Shown: piece after piece, positions 8,967 through 18,783 of the stretch
Layout of the letters: every line of letters starts with the position of its first letter
Position numbering within the stretch: the stretch's first letter is position 1
From: CBDCME01 sp965218865
GTDB taxonomy: Bacteria; Pseudomonadota; Alphaproteobacteria; JAAXGF01
Length of the DNA stretch: 62,017 nt
Assembly: GCA_965218865.1 (NCBI GenBank)
Contig: CBDCME010000046.1
Coordinates: 1-62,017, forward strand
Reading direction: 5' to 3'
Notes under the pieces: model-generated
What the model was told of the DNA's origin: nothing
The model's database searches: none
What the model saw: only the letters and a program-made list of their open reading frames with translations
Translations under genes and position numbers: made by a program

Positions 8967-10309
8967 ATGCGGTGGACGGCTCCTGCCACCGGCATCGCGA
9001 TGTGCCAAAGTGCGGTGTCGTCTTCAACCGCTAACGAGGAGCCGTCCTATGCAAGAAGTTACCACGATTGGTCTTGATCTCGCGAAGAACGTTTTTCAGG
9101 TCCACGGTGTCGATGCCTCGGGCGCGACAGTGATCCGCCGGCAGCTCAAACGCAGCCAGGTTCTTCCATTCTTCAGGAAACTGCGGCCCTGTTTGGTCGG
9201 GGTCGAGGCCTGCGCCACAGCGCATCATTGGGCCCGCGAGATCGGAGCCTTGGGCCATGAGGTTCGTCTGATGTCGGCCCGCTACGTCAAGGCGACGGAA
9301 CAAGAATGACGCGGCCGACGCGGACGCGATCTGTGAGGCGGTGACCCGGCCGTCGATGCGTTTTGTTAGCGTGAAAAGCAAAGAGCAGCAGAGTGTTCTC
9401 ATGCTACATCGGACCCGCGAGTTGCTGGTCCGCCAGAGAACCATGTTGGTCAACGCCATGCGAGCGCATATGGCTGAGTTCGGTGTCGTGGTCGGGCTGC
9501 CGAACCTCAAGAAACTTCTCGCGGTGATCGCCGATCGAAAGGATAAGCGTCACTGGCCCGGGTCTGTCTGAAAGGTCTGGCTGGGCAGCTGAGATCGCTG
9601 GAGCGCGAAATCGTCGTCGCCGAGCAGCGCATAAATACTTGGCACCGTGCGAACGAGGTCAGTCGGCGCCTGGAAACTATTCCCGGCATTGGGCCCATCA
9701 CGGCGAGCGCCTTGACCGCCACGATCACTGATCCATCTGTGTTCAAGTCGGGCCGTGAACTGGCCGCCTGGATCGGGTTGGTTCCCAAGCAGTCCTCGAC
9801 CGGGGGCAAGGAACGGCTGGGGCGCATTTCCAAACAGGGGGATCACTATCTGCGCTGGCTGCTCTTCTCGGGGGCCATGGCGATCATCCGCCATGCCAAG
9901 CAGCGCGGCAACCCACCTTGGCTTGCCGACCTCATCGCCCGCAAGCCACCAAAGGTCGTCGCCGTCGCCCTCGCCAATAAGACCGCGCGCATCGCTTGGG
10001 CGCTCTTACAGCATGGCGGAACTTACCAACGACCGAGTGCCGTGGCCGCGTAAGGCGCCGACGACAACGAGATCACGAGTTTGGCGGAGTGAAGGTGACG
10101 TAATGCAAAAACCGGTCGACCCTGAGGTCGAGAAAACCCGCGATGACCCATGCGTCTTCGAACGCACTCAAGTGAATGGGACTCGATCCGCGGATCGCAT
10201 TAAGGCCAGCGGCCGTACGCGCCGCATCAACAGGCCACACACATGGCCGCACCCGACCAGTTTGCATCAACGCCGCTTTTGGTCTTGCCAAAAAGGAGCC
10301 GTCCACACA
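8967..10309 (+). mobile_element. IS110-family (IS1111-like) element nested in IS1595
   Basis: Subterminal perfect 13-bp inverted repeats GTGGACGGCTCCT (8972-8984) and its complement (10294-10306) flank one transposase gene. Subterminal inverted repeats are a feature of the IS1111 subgroup. The left and right junctions share ATG (8967-8969 and 10309-10311), which may be the exchanged core. About 250 bp of non-coding sequence lies between the transposase stop and the right end; in this subgroup such a region can encode the bridge RNA. Confidence 0.75.
9049..10053 (+). pseudogene. IS110-family transposase, frameshifted
   Basis: ATG at 9049 follows a GAGGAG ribosome binding site. The first frame reads the RuvC-like DEDD domain (TTIGLDLAKNVFQVHG, then VGVEACATAHHW) and ends at 9309 just after VRLMSARYVK. 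The second frame picks up at DAADADAICEAV with a few residues missing at the junction. After about 9570 the protein continues in the frame of 9712-10053 with the Transposase_20 domain (RLETIPGIGPITASAL, then KQSSTGGKERLGRISKQGD). The conserved Ser of that domain is present. At least two frameshifts make it inactive. Confidence 0.8.
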
Positions 10310-10507
10310 TGGGTCAACACGACGATCGGCAACATCAAAAACAGGGGTACCTACCATGCCGTCCGACCCAAGCATGTGCCTCGTGCTCGGTTCGAATACC
10401 GCCGCCGCACCCGACTCGAAGACATGATCACCCGGCTCGCCTGGGTCGCTCCGCGCACGCCGCCCATGCCCTATCGGCTCCTCGAACTGGCTGAGAATAG
10501 TGCGTAA

Positions 10508-10772
10508 TCAGGTAATCTTTTGAGCGCAGCGCTGTTTGCGGGTCTTCTAACGTTCCTGAATGAGCTGCGGCACGGAAGCCATCCGGAATTGCCGCGCGGC
10601 CGGCAAACGGGTTCGCGGGTTGACATGATCCGGCGCGTGGATCGCCCGGGCCGATCCGTTGTCCCGCCACCGTTGACAATATCTCCCGCGGTGATTACTG
10701 GTCGCGGGCGAGTGCGCGCGGGGGGACGTGCGGCTTCCGCGAGTTGACCGGAGGCGTAGTGGGGAGGGAGAT
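10508..10772. other. Intergenic region between the IS1595 relic and the next gene
   Basis: No gene is seen. The last 15 bases contain a strong purine-rich ribosome binding site (GGGGAGGGAG) for the frame starting at 10773. Confidence 0.4.
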
Positions 10773-12000
10773 ATGCGGTAATTGATCATCGCCGCGACGG
10801 CGATTTATGTTTGCTCGGCGCCGGCCTCGGCGGAATTCGAGTCGGTCCCGGTTTTGCGGGCCTCGGAGGTGTTGCCGGAGAGGATCATCGCGGGCACGTA
10901 TTACGCTGTCGACGAGCGGGTTCCGAACGACGGCTTCCTCAACCGTTACACGCTGCGGACGACCTTCGGCGAACTGACCGTCGACGGAACCGACTTGCTG
11001 CAAAAGAGAATTCGCGAAACCTACGCGATCGGGCAGATGGAAACGATGCGGCGCTCGGACGCCTTCAAATCCTCGTTCGAGAAGGCGCTGCTCAGCCCCT
11101 TGCGCGGCGCCAAGAATCTGATTACCGCGCCGGTCGACACTGTCACGGGGTTCGTTTCCGGCGTCGGTTCGTTCTTCAAGCAGGTCGGTCATACGGTCGC
11201 CGGTAGTCCGAGCTATCAGGAAACCGGAACCCTCAAGGCGATCGTCGGCTTCGATTCCACCAAGCGCGGACTCGCGCACAAGTTCGGCGTCGATCCCTAT
11301 TCGTCCAACCCCCTCCTCCAGGATCGCCTCGAGGAACTCACCTGGGCGGCCTTCGGGGGCGGATTCGTGGTTCGTATCGGGACCATGGCCATACCATCGC
11401 CGGCCAAGCTCGCGGTCAAGGCGCCGATGCTTTCCAACAGCATGAATAATCTGAATCCTTAAGAAAACGCCGGCCGAGCTCAAATCACTCAACGCCAAGA
11501 AGCTTGAAGCCATGGGCGTCGACGCCGCGATCGCGGAGGCGTTCCTGGAGAATCCGAAATTCTCGCCGACCCGGACCACGTATCTGGTCGGCGAACTCGA
11601 ACGGCTTTCCGGCGTCGCCGGCCGCGATCTCTACGTCCAGCGCGCCGCGGCTCTCCAATCCGAGGCCATGGCGTATTTCTTCGAGCGCCGGGCGCTGATG
11701 CACGTCGCGTACCACAGGTCGGTGGCGCCGCTGCGGCGCTTCGTCAGCCCCTTCCAGCTCCCCTTCGCCCAGGCCCAGGATGGCCGGGTCGTGATCCTGG
11801 TACCCTTGGATCATTTGGTCTGGACAAGGGATATCGCGGCCATCGTCGACGCCGCGAACCGCCAGATGGAGAGCCTCGGCGCCACCGGGGTCGCGCTCTG
11901 GGTCTCCGGGACATTGAGCCCGCTGGCGCGGGGGAACATCGAAGCCATGGGTTGGGAAATCGTCGAACACGCCTATACCCGACTTCAGCCGGCGGGGTGA
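10773..12000 (+). pseudogene. Exported protein of unknown function, nonsense plus frameshift
   Basis: ATG at 10773 sits after a GGGGAGGGAG ribosome binding site, but its third codon is TAA. The same frame then reads a signal peptide (LIIAATAIYVCSAPASAEF) and a ~220-residue domain to 11462. Translation could restart at TTG 10782. The frame ends at LSNSMNNLNP, and the protein visibly continues one frame over from about 11464 (KKTPAELKSLNAKKLEAMGV) to TGA at 12000, where RQMESLGATGVALWVSGTL is conserved-looking. The intact protein would be about 405 residues, periplasmic, with a TAPVDTVTGFVSGVGSFF glycine-rich stretch. I do not recognise the family. It precedes the pqi operon but need not belong to it. 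Confidence 0.55.
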
Positions 12001-12089
12001 CGAGCGAGGACAGGATATTCGCCGCGAAAGCGATCCGTGGCTTAACTGATTTAGACTGTTTGGATGAAATCGAATCCCGGGGAGGAGTC

Positions 12090-13346
12090 GTGGGCGAGAT
12101 TGGGGAGGGCCGAACGCAATACGTCGCTTGTCACGACTGCGGCACTTTGCTCCGGGCCCACGACCTGGCGCCAAACAGCGCCGCCGAATGCCCCAGGTGC
12201 CGGGCGACGCTTTATCGCCGGAAAAGATACGGACTCGATCACGCCATCGCGCTTCACGTCACCGGTGTAATTTTGTTCGCCGCCGCCAACGTATTCCCGT
12301 TCATCACCTTCAAGATGGAGGGTCGCGAGCAAACAAGCACCCTAATCTCGGGGGTGATCGAATTCACCCGGCATGACCTTTGGATCCTCGCGGGCACCGT
12401 CTTCGCCGTGACGATGGCCATCCCGCTGGCGAAATTGCTGGCGACGCTCTATGTCCTGGTCCCCGTTCGTCTCGGACGTCGCGTCACCCACGCGGCGACG
12501 GTGTTCCGCTTTGTGGAAATCCTTCACCCCTGGGCGATGCTGGAGATATTCCTGCTCGGTGTCTTCGTCGCCTACGTGAAACTTTCCGACCTGGCGACCC
12601 TGGAACTCGGACCCGGGATTTATGCCTTCGGGGCCTTGATCATCGTCATCGTGGCGGGAGAATCGATGATCGAGCCGCGCGAGATTTGGAATGCCCTGGG
12701 TTTCGGCCCCAAGCAGACGCCGCCCAAACCGAACGCGCGCGCTAGGTTTACCGCCTGCCACGCCTGTAATCTCGTGTTGTTCGCGCCCGCCGAGCGCGGA
12801 AATCGCTGCCCACGCTGCGGTTCGCATCTGCACCGGCGCAAGCCCAACAGCGTCCAACGCACGTGGGCGCTCGTGCTCGCCGCCACCGTTCTCTACCTGC
12901 CGGCCAACATCTATCCGGTGATGACCGTGATTTCTTTCGGCCACGGCGAGCCGGACACCATTCTCAGTGGGGTCAAGGCGCTGGTCGAGGCGAACATGTG
13001 GCCCCTGGCGATATTGGTGTTTTTCTCTAGCATCACGGTCCCCGTGCTCAAGATCGTGGGGCTGTCGTACCTGCTGGTATCGGTGCAGAGGCGCTCGGCC
13101 TGGCGCCCCCGGGACCGCACCCGGCTTTTCCGCATGATCGAGGCCGTCGGTCGCTGGTCCATGATCGACATCTTCATGATTTCAATTCTGATCGCCCTGG
13201 TGAAATTGGGTGCGATCGCGACGATCGAACCCGGGGTCGGCGCCACCTCCTTCGCCGCGGTCGTCATCATCACCATGATTGCCTCCATGACCTTCGAACC
13301 CCGCTTGATCTGGGACCGAATGGAAGAGCGCCATGCCGGATCCTGA
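12090..13346 (+). CDS. pqiA: PqiA-type integral membrane protein
   Basis: The protein is built from two repeated halves, each with a zinc-ribbon-like motif (CHDCG with CPRCR; CHACN with CPRCG) followed by four predicted membrane helices. This is the PqiA/YebS architecture. The N-terminal motif is at about residues 10-35 and the second at about residues 220-250. PqiA partners with PqiB and PqiC in lipid trafficking between inner and outer membranes. GTG at 12090 follows GGGGAGGAG, though a start at TTG 12060 is possible. The 3' end overlaps pqiB by 14 bp, so the two are translationally coupled. Confidence 0.85.
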   Translation: MGEIGEGRTQYVACHDCGTLLRAHDLAPNSAAECPRCRATLYRRKRYGLDHAIALHVTGVILFAAANVFPFITFKMEGREQTSTLISGVIEFTRHDLWILAGTVFAVTMAIPLAKLLATLYVLVPVRLGRRVTHAATVFRFVEILHPWAMLEIFLLGVFVAYVKLSDLATLELGPGIYAFGALIIVIVAGESMIEPREIWNALGFGPKQTPPKPNARARFTACHACNLVLFAPAERGNRCPRCGSHLHRRKPNSVQRTWALVLAATVLYLPANIYPVMTVISFGHGEPDTILSGVKALVEANMWPLAILVFFSSITVPVLKIVGLSYLLVSVQRRSAWRPRDRTRLFRMIEAVGRWSMIDIFMISILIALVKLGAIATIEPGVGATSFAAVVIITMIASMTFEPRLIWDRMEERHAGS

Positions 13347-15099
13347 GACCCCACCCCAAGGGGAGGTTCCGGAGATCGCCGACGCGGAGGTGAGGACTCG
13401 TGGGGGGATCTCGATCGTCTGGCTCGTCCCGATCGTTGCCGCGGCCACGGCCGGCTGGCTGATCTTCACGACCTTGGCCGAGAAAGGACCGACGATCACG
13501 ATCAGATTTGATACCGCGGAAGGCTTGGAGGCCGGAAAAACCAAAGTGAAATACAAGGACGTCGAAGTCGGCTTGGTCGAGGAGGTGCGGCTCAGCGACG
13601 ACCTTTCGAACATTATCGTCCGGGCCGAGATGAAGAAGGGCGTGGAAGCTCATCTCACCGATAAGACGCGGTTCTGGGTCTTGCGCCCGAGATTGACGGC
13701 CACCGGCGTTTCCGGTCTAGGCACCCTGGTTTCGGGCGTCTATATCGAGGCCGATCTGGCGCCGGGCGGGCGCCGGGACGATTTCGTCGGCCTCGAGGAG
13801 CCACCGCTCGTGCGCTCGGGCGAGGCCGGCCGGGAGTACGTCCTCTCGGCCGCTTCATTGGGGTCGATCAGCCGGGGAAGTCCGATCTCGTTTCGCGGCA
13901 TCGCCGTGGGCGAAGTCCAGGGCTACGAACTGGCGGCGGACAACAGACACGTCGAGCTGAACATTTTCATCAAGGCGCCGCACGACAAAATCGTCCGGCC
14001 CGGAACCCGGTTTTGGAATGCAAGCGGCATCGATGCCACGCTCGACGCCGATGGCGTCCGAGTCGCGATGGAATCGGTGCAGTCGCTCCTGATCGGCGGG
14101 ATCGCCTTCGAGACGCCGCCGGCGGCGATGATCTCGGAACCAAGCCCGGCGGGCACTCGTTTCGAGTTGTTCGAGGATTATGAACTCCAGAGAGAGGAAA
14201 GGTACCGCGAGCGAACTACCTTTGTCTCGTATTTCGAAGGCTCCGTTCGCGGTCTCAGCGAGGGGGCGCCGGTCGAATTTCGGGGAATTCGGGTCGGCAC
14301 CGTGACCGACGTGCGTTTGGAATTCAATCCGGAAACCCAGAAGCTCCGCATTCCCGTGGTCTTCGACATCGAACCCGAACGGGTGCGTGATGTGAGTGAG
14401 GTTCGAGAGGGTGGTCCGTACAAGACCGTCGAGGCGCTGGTAGCGCGGGGGCTGCGGGCGCAACTGCGGCAAGGGAATTTGATTACCGGGCAGCTTCTCG
14501 TGACCCTCGACTTTCACCCCGACGCCGAGCCGGCCGCGCTGCGTTTCGGCGGCCCCCATCCGGAGATGCCGGCGATCCCGTCGAAGCTCGACCAGATCGC
14601 CCGATCCGTGAATCAGGTCTTGAGCGAAATCGCGTCCTTGCCGCTCGCCGAGTTGGTGGCGGATATCCGGAGCGCCGTCCGCTCGGTGGAAACCTCCGTC
14701 GACGCCCTGGCGACGGACGAGGTATCCAAGGATTTGCGGGCCGCGTTCCAGTCCATGGAGTCACTCGTCGAATCGCCGGAAATCCGGCGGTTGCTTGTAT
14801 CCTTGGATGACACCATGCAGAAGGTTCATAATCTCGTGGCCCGGGTCGACAACGACGCGGGACCGCTGATCGCCAGTCTTCGCGAAACCTCCGACGCCGC
14901 GCGTAAGGCCATTGAACAGGCGAACCTGACAATGCATTCGGCTCGCGATCTGGTGGGCGAGGACTCGATGGTGCGCCATAATCTCGTGAACATGCTCAGC
15001 GAACTGACCGAGGCCGCCCGATCGATCCGCGTTCTCGCCGATTATCTGGAGCAGCATCCGGAGGCGCTTGTGAAAGGCAAGGGAGACTTCGCGAAGTGA
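13333..15099 (+). CDS. pqiB: PqiB-type MCE protein (intermembrane transport)
   Basis: A 588-residue protein with one N-terminal membrane helix (about residues 26-48, GGISIVWLVPIVAAATAGW) and three MCE/MlaD domains at roughly 52-145, 165-275 and 290-405, each with the typical GLEAGKTKVKYKDVEVG or GSPISFRGIAVGEVQG strand pattern. A long helical C-terminal region (430-588) would form the coiled-coil needle seen in PqiB. Length suits the family. It overlaps pqiA upstream and the pqiC gene downstream. The whole frame is intact. Confidence 0.9.
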   Translation: MPDPETPPQGEVPEIADAEVRTRGGISIVWLVPIVAAATAGWLIFTTLAEKGPTITIRFDTAEGLEAGKTKVKYKDVEVGLVEEVRLSDDLSNIIVRAEMKKGVEAHLTDKTRFWVLRPRLTATGVSGLGTLVSGVYIEADLAPGGRRDDFVGLEEPPLVRSGEAGREYVLSAASLGSISRGSPISFRGIAVGEVQGYELAADNRHVELNIFIKAPHDKIVRPGTRFWNASGIDATLDADGVRVAMESVQSLLIGGIAFETPPAAMISEPSPAGTRFELFEDYELQREERYRERTTFVSYFEGSVRGLSEGAPVEFRGIRVGTVTDVRLEFNPETQKLRIPVVFDIEPERVRDVSEVREGGPYKTVEALVARGLRAQLRQGNLITGQLLVTLDFHPDAEPAALRFGGPHPEMPAIPSKLDQIARSVNQVLSEIASLPLAELVADIRSAVRSVETSVDALATDEVSKDLRAAFQSMESLVESPEIRRLLVSLDDTMQKVHNLVARVDNDAGPLIASLRETSDAARKAIEQANLTMHSARDLVGEDSMVRHNLVNMLSELTEAARSIRVLADYLEQHPEALVKGKGDFAK

Positions 15100-15710
15100 T
15101 GACCCAAGGATTTTTCCCCATCGTCCGAACTCTCGTCGCCGCGTTTCTTCTCCTCGCGGTTGCCGGTTGCGGCGCGACCCAGCCTTCCCGCCTCTACACG
15201 CTCGCCCATCTGAGTGATAGCGAATCCGCCATGGACGGGGGGGCGGACGCCCGGGTCGGCGTGGCGCCCGTGGTTCTTCCCAAATATCTCGATCGACCCC
15301 AGATCGTTACCCGGACGAGCGAACACCGGCTCGAAGCAGCGGAGTTTCACCGCTGGGCTGAGCCGCTCGCCGGCTCCATGGGCCAAATCCTGGCTGAAAA
15401 CTTGAGTCTTCTCCTCGCCTCGGATTACGTTTACGTGCTCCCTCGGAAACGGCGCCTCCAACACGATTTTCTGATCGAAACCGAGATCATAAGGTTCGAA
15501 CCAACCAAGGATGGCGAAGCCGTGCTCATGGCGCGCTGGCAGATCTTCAGGGAAGGCGATCCCTCTCCCGCGCGCGGGCGCAAATCGATTATCCGACGCG
15601 ACGGCGCCGCGATTGGAGACTACGAAGCAATGGCCCGGTCGCTGAGCGCCGCCCTGGCCGATCTGAGCCGGGATATTGCTGAAGAAATCGTCAACCAATC
15701 CTCCCAGTGA
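15099..15710 (+). CDS. pqiC: PqiC-like ABC-type transport auxiliary lipoprotein
   Basis: About 203 residues with a lipoprotein signal ending in the lipobox LLAVAGC, so the mature protein is expected to be anchored in the outer membrane. The body matches the DUF330/ABC_trans_aux pattern: SRLYTLAHL at the start, VGVAPVVLPKYLDRPQIVTR, then EFHRWAEPLAGSMGQILAENL and a C-terminal helix. The start ATG overlaps the pqiB stop (TGATG); GTG at 15096 is an alternative. It completes the PqiABC conduit. Confidence 0.85.
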   Translation: MTQGFFPIVRTLVAAFLLLAVAGCGATQPSRLYTLAHLSDSESAMDGGADARVGVAPVVLPKYLDRPQIVTRTSEHRLEAAEFHRWAEPLAGSMGQILAENLSLLLASDYVYVLPRKRRLQHDFLIETEIIRFEPTKDGEAVLMARWQIFREGDPSPARGRKSIIRRDGAAIGDYEAMARSLSAALADLSRDIAEEIVNQSSQ

Positions 15711-15805
15711 GAGGAAGGGAAGCGTGGGCGCTTCAGGTGCGCCCTCGGAGAATTGCAATCAGGGCCGAACCGTACTTTTGTCGCGTTCGACCGAGGCGAT
15801 GATTT

Positions 15806-16250
15806 TCATACGATAGTTTGGCCGCCGATCTCGATGTCGCCGAAATTGCTTGCGGCGCCGTCCTGGGAATCGTTCACAGTATAGTCGTCTTGCGCCCCAT
15901 CGGTGTACATTTGTTCGCCGTCATCAGCGGCAAGGTCCGGGGCATCATTGGCGGCCATCGGCCCGAAGAGGCTTGGACCCGTGCCGGGCACCACCTCGTG
16001 CACCTGGACGTTGTCGAAGTTGGCGCCCGAGTTGTACCAGGAATGAAGTGCCACGGTCCCGCCGCTCAGCGGATTAGCGTCCACGATCGGACCGCCGAAG
16101 ATGTCGACCCCGTCCCGCAACGCCGTGATCCCACCGCTCGATACGGTGACCTCGATTTGGGTTGCGACGTCAATTTCATATGGCGCCGCGCGAACGTAAT
16201 CGAGCGTCGTTTCGGCCCCGTTCTGAATCTTTAACAGATTGGAGATGTTA
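15806..16250 (-). pseudogene. C-terminal fragment of an exported protein (LamG-like), cut by IS630
   Basis: The frame runs from the IS630 end (YNISNLLKIQNGAETTLDY) through ITALRDGVDIFGGPIVDANP and GGTVALHSWYNSGANFDNV, a pattern of concanavalin/LamG-like C-terminal domains of secreted proteins, to an acidic tail and a TGA-type end at 15806. No start codon belongs to it; the upstream side is the IS. It lies on the same strand as the subtilisin fragment on the far side of the IS and is probably the same gene's 3' end. The two frames do not join directly after removing the IS, so sequence may have been lost. Confidence 0.55.
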
Positions 16251-17234
16251 TACCAACCGCCCTAGAGTTTGACTCGCGCAAAGGTTTACACGCTAGGTTT
16301 TGTGTGATTCAAGGTTGTTGGCAACAAGGGAGTGTGTTCAATGCCAACGATTCCTTTGCGAAACGACTTTGATGCTGAAAGAGTCCGTGTTCTTGCGGCA
16401 CGGAGCGATGATGGGAACCAGGCGCGACGGCTTTTGTCGATGGCGGCCATCTACGATGGGATGGATCGAGCGTGCGCGGCGGGTATTGGCGGCATGGATC
16501 GGCAGACGTTGCGGGACTGGGTTCACCGGTTCAACGCGGGAGGTCCGGCCGGTCTGATCGACCGCAAGCCGAACGGGGCGTTGCGTCGGTTGACGCCGTC
16601 GCAAATGGCGGCGCTTTCGCGGGCTATCGAGGCCGGTCCCGATCCCGAACGGGATGGGGTCGTGCGCTGGCGCTGCATCGATCTCAAGCAACTGATCCGA
16701 ACGCGCTTCGGCGTGGACTATCACGAGCGGAGCGTCGGCAAGCTGCTGGCCGCGCTCGGGTTCTCGCATATTTCCGCGCGCCCGCGCCACGTCAAGGACC
16801 TACGGACCTCTTCGGCGTATCTCTTCGGCGCCATCTGCCCCGAGCGCGGTGAGGGCGCGGCGCTGGTCATGCCGCGCGCCAATACTGAAGCCATGGACCT
16901 GCATCTCGAGGAAATCAGCCGGGCCGTTGCCCCAAACGCCCATGCCGTCGTGCTGCTCGACCAAGCCGCATGGCACACCACTGCCAAACTCGGCATCCCG
17001 GAGAACATCTCCCTCGTGCCTTTGCCACCCAAGTCCCCGGAGCTCAATCCCGCCGAAAATGTCTGGCAATACCTCCGCCAGAACTGGCTCTCCAATCGTG
17101 TCTTCGACTCCTATGAAGCCATCGTCGAGGCCTCTTGCCAAGCCTGGAACAACCTGACCAACCGACCTTGGAAGATCATGTCCATCGGCCTCAGAGCGTG
17201 GGATCGCACAAGGCAATGTTAAGGGCGGTTGGTA
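16251..17234 (+). mobile_element. IS630-family element, copy A (internally deleted)
   Basis: The ends are TACCAACCGCCC and its complement, as in the five other copies, with a TA-rich junction on each side. It is 984 bp against 1168 bp for full copies. The missing 184 bp lie between two near-identical short repeats (CGCGCCACGTC and CGCGCCAGGTC), which points to slippage or recombination between them. It sits between two pieces of a secreted-protein gene. Confidence 0.9.
16341..17222 (+). pseudogene. IS630-family transposase, copy A, lacking the first catalytic Asp
   Basis: One open frame of about 293 residues. It has the N-terminal helix-turn-helix domain (TLRDWVHRFNAGGPAGLIDR) and the second and third catalytic residues (VVLLDQAAWH and SPELNPAENVW). 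The 184-bp deletion removes about 61 codons including the WFQDEMRVGQ block that carries the first Asp. Because 184 = 3 x 61 + 1, the deletion also removes the frame offset present in other copies, so the frame is continuous although the enzyme must be dead. Confidence 0.85.
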
Positions 17235-18294
17235 TTAGATCGTTGGAATCCGTCAGTACGGCCGAATACGCGATGATCTCCTGAACGTCGCGGTAACCGA
17301 GATTCGGGTTCGCCTCTAGCATCAGCGCCACGACGCCCGAGACCGTCGGGGCGGAGAACGAAGTCCCGTTGAGCGCGACGGTGGTACCGTCCGCCGCCGT
17401 GTTGTAACCGTTTCCGGTCCCACTCAAATCCGTGGTGCGGATGGCGACGCCACCGGCCGAGACCAGAACCGGGGCGCCCGGGCTACTAAAGTAAGCCAGA
17501 TTCCCGGTGCTACCGGTCGCCGCAACAGCGATGGTATAGGGTGAATTTTGGAAGGCGTGGTAATTCGCGTCCTGGCCTTCGAGTCGTTCATTTCCGGCCG
17601 CGAATACGAACACCGTGCCGAGACCGTCGCGACCCGTGTCGACGGCCTCTTCGATCAAGGCACCCGAGTTGCCGAAGCCGAAGCTGAATGGGTCGTCGAA
17701 ATCATCGCTGAAATACCCGCCGTATCCCCAACTACTGTTGGAAACGTCGGCGTCGTCCTGACGGGCCAACAGAGCGTTGGTCTGAGCAACGCTTCCCTGG
17801 CTCCCGAAACCCATCCGGAACCCGGTGACCTCGGCCCCGAAGGCGACCCCGACGACGTCCTGCCCGTTCAGCTCGGCGGCGATGACGCCGGCAACGGAGG
17901 TGCCGTGCGCCTGCGACGAACCACTCAGGATGTCGGGCGTGGCGTCGTTATCGTTTCCAAGCGCGTCGAAATCGAGTGAAAAATTATAGTTGTCGTTCAG
18001 GTCCGTGTGACTGTGTTGGACACCGCTGTCGATGATGCCGACCACAACCCCGGCACCGGTGTAATCGTCCCAAACGTCAAAGTCGTTGGCGTCGTCGGAA
18101 AAGACGTTGATGTCGATCCCAGAGGGATTGTCGAGGTGCCACTGATTGCCGAATTGGGGGTCCGTCGGCGCCGCGAAACTCGGCGCCACGGAAATTGTGC
18201 CGGGACCGATACTCGGTGATTCCCGCGTCACCTCCCGCTCGGGCGCGAAAATCGTCTCGGAATGACAACTCTTAATTTTCCAATACTCAAACAT
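17235..18294 (-). pseudogene. Subtilisin-like (S8, kexin-type) protease, N-terminal part, cut by IS630
   Basis: About 350 residues from the start at 18294 to the IS630 junction. The catalytic triad is visible: Asp in VVVGIIDSGVQHSHTDL, His in AHGTSVAGVIAAE and Ser in NGTSFSAPTVSGVVALM. The segment NQWHLDN followed by a ...VWDDYTGAG block is typical of kexin/proprotein-convertase-like bacterial proteases. The reading frame runs into the IS and stops there, so the rest of the S8 domain and the C-terminal domains are lost. No classical signal peptide is obvious at the N terminus. The likely 3' remnant lies at 15806-16250. Confidence 0.8.
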
Positions 18295-18783
18295 ACATAC
18301 GGTCCCTGCAGCACACTCAGTTCATCATTCGTTCACACCACGGTGTCGGCGGAATCGGGGATTCCCGGCGCCATCACATCTGGCGCGGCGTCTCCCTAAT
18401 GAACCCTTAAATTTTATGGCTAATTTTGGAAATCCGCCGGGAACGTTCGGCATGATACGTGCCCCGCTGGCGCGCCAAAATTCGCATTTTCTCTTTATGT
18501 GTTTGAATATTACATGATTTTCGTCCGTGACACAATTACCTCTGGTTTCTCGGGCGCTCCCCGACAACGGATACACCCGGTCCCGGGGTTGCGTACCACT
18601 GTCCCACGGCCTTGCGGTTTGTGCTAGTCTACGAACGGAAAGTGGATATTACGCTCGGGTTTGCCCGTCGGGAAGAAGGCGGCGCTGGGGTCGTGGAACC
18701 CCAACGATGCCGAGGGCGCCGCGCGATTTCGCCGTGAATGATTCTATTCGCCCATTGGAATTCCACCGCCAGAAGGCCGCGCC
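18295..18783. other. Divergent intergenic region
   Basis: It lies between the protease relic (minus strand) and the transglutaminase gene (plus strand). It is AT-richer near 18400-18530 and should hold both promoters. No RNA gene or conserved site was recognised. Confidence 0.4.

Larger units (their letters stand above)
8600..10507 (+). pseudogene. IS1595-family (ISXO2-like) transposase split by an IS110 element
   Basis: The first piece (about 8640-8964) carries the ISXO2-like core: GKTPIVVAVETT, KGFRKAEIKKL, a DGLSCF block with a catalytic Asp and the end AAKIAAFK. The second piece (10310-10507) continues WVNTTIGNIKNRGTYHAV to the C-terminal PMPYRLLELAE. Joining base 8964 to the codon at 10310 gives an uninterrupted AAFKWVNTTIGN, so the IS110 element at about 8967-10309 inserted precisely into the gene. 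The zinc-ribbon N terminus is not found upstream, so the IS1595 copy was 5'-truncated or decayed as well. Confidence 0.8.
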
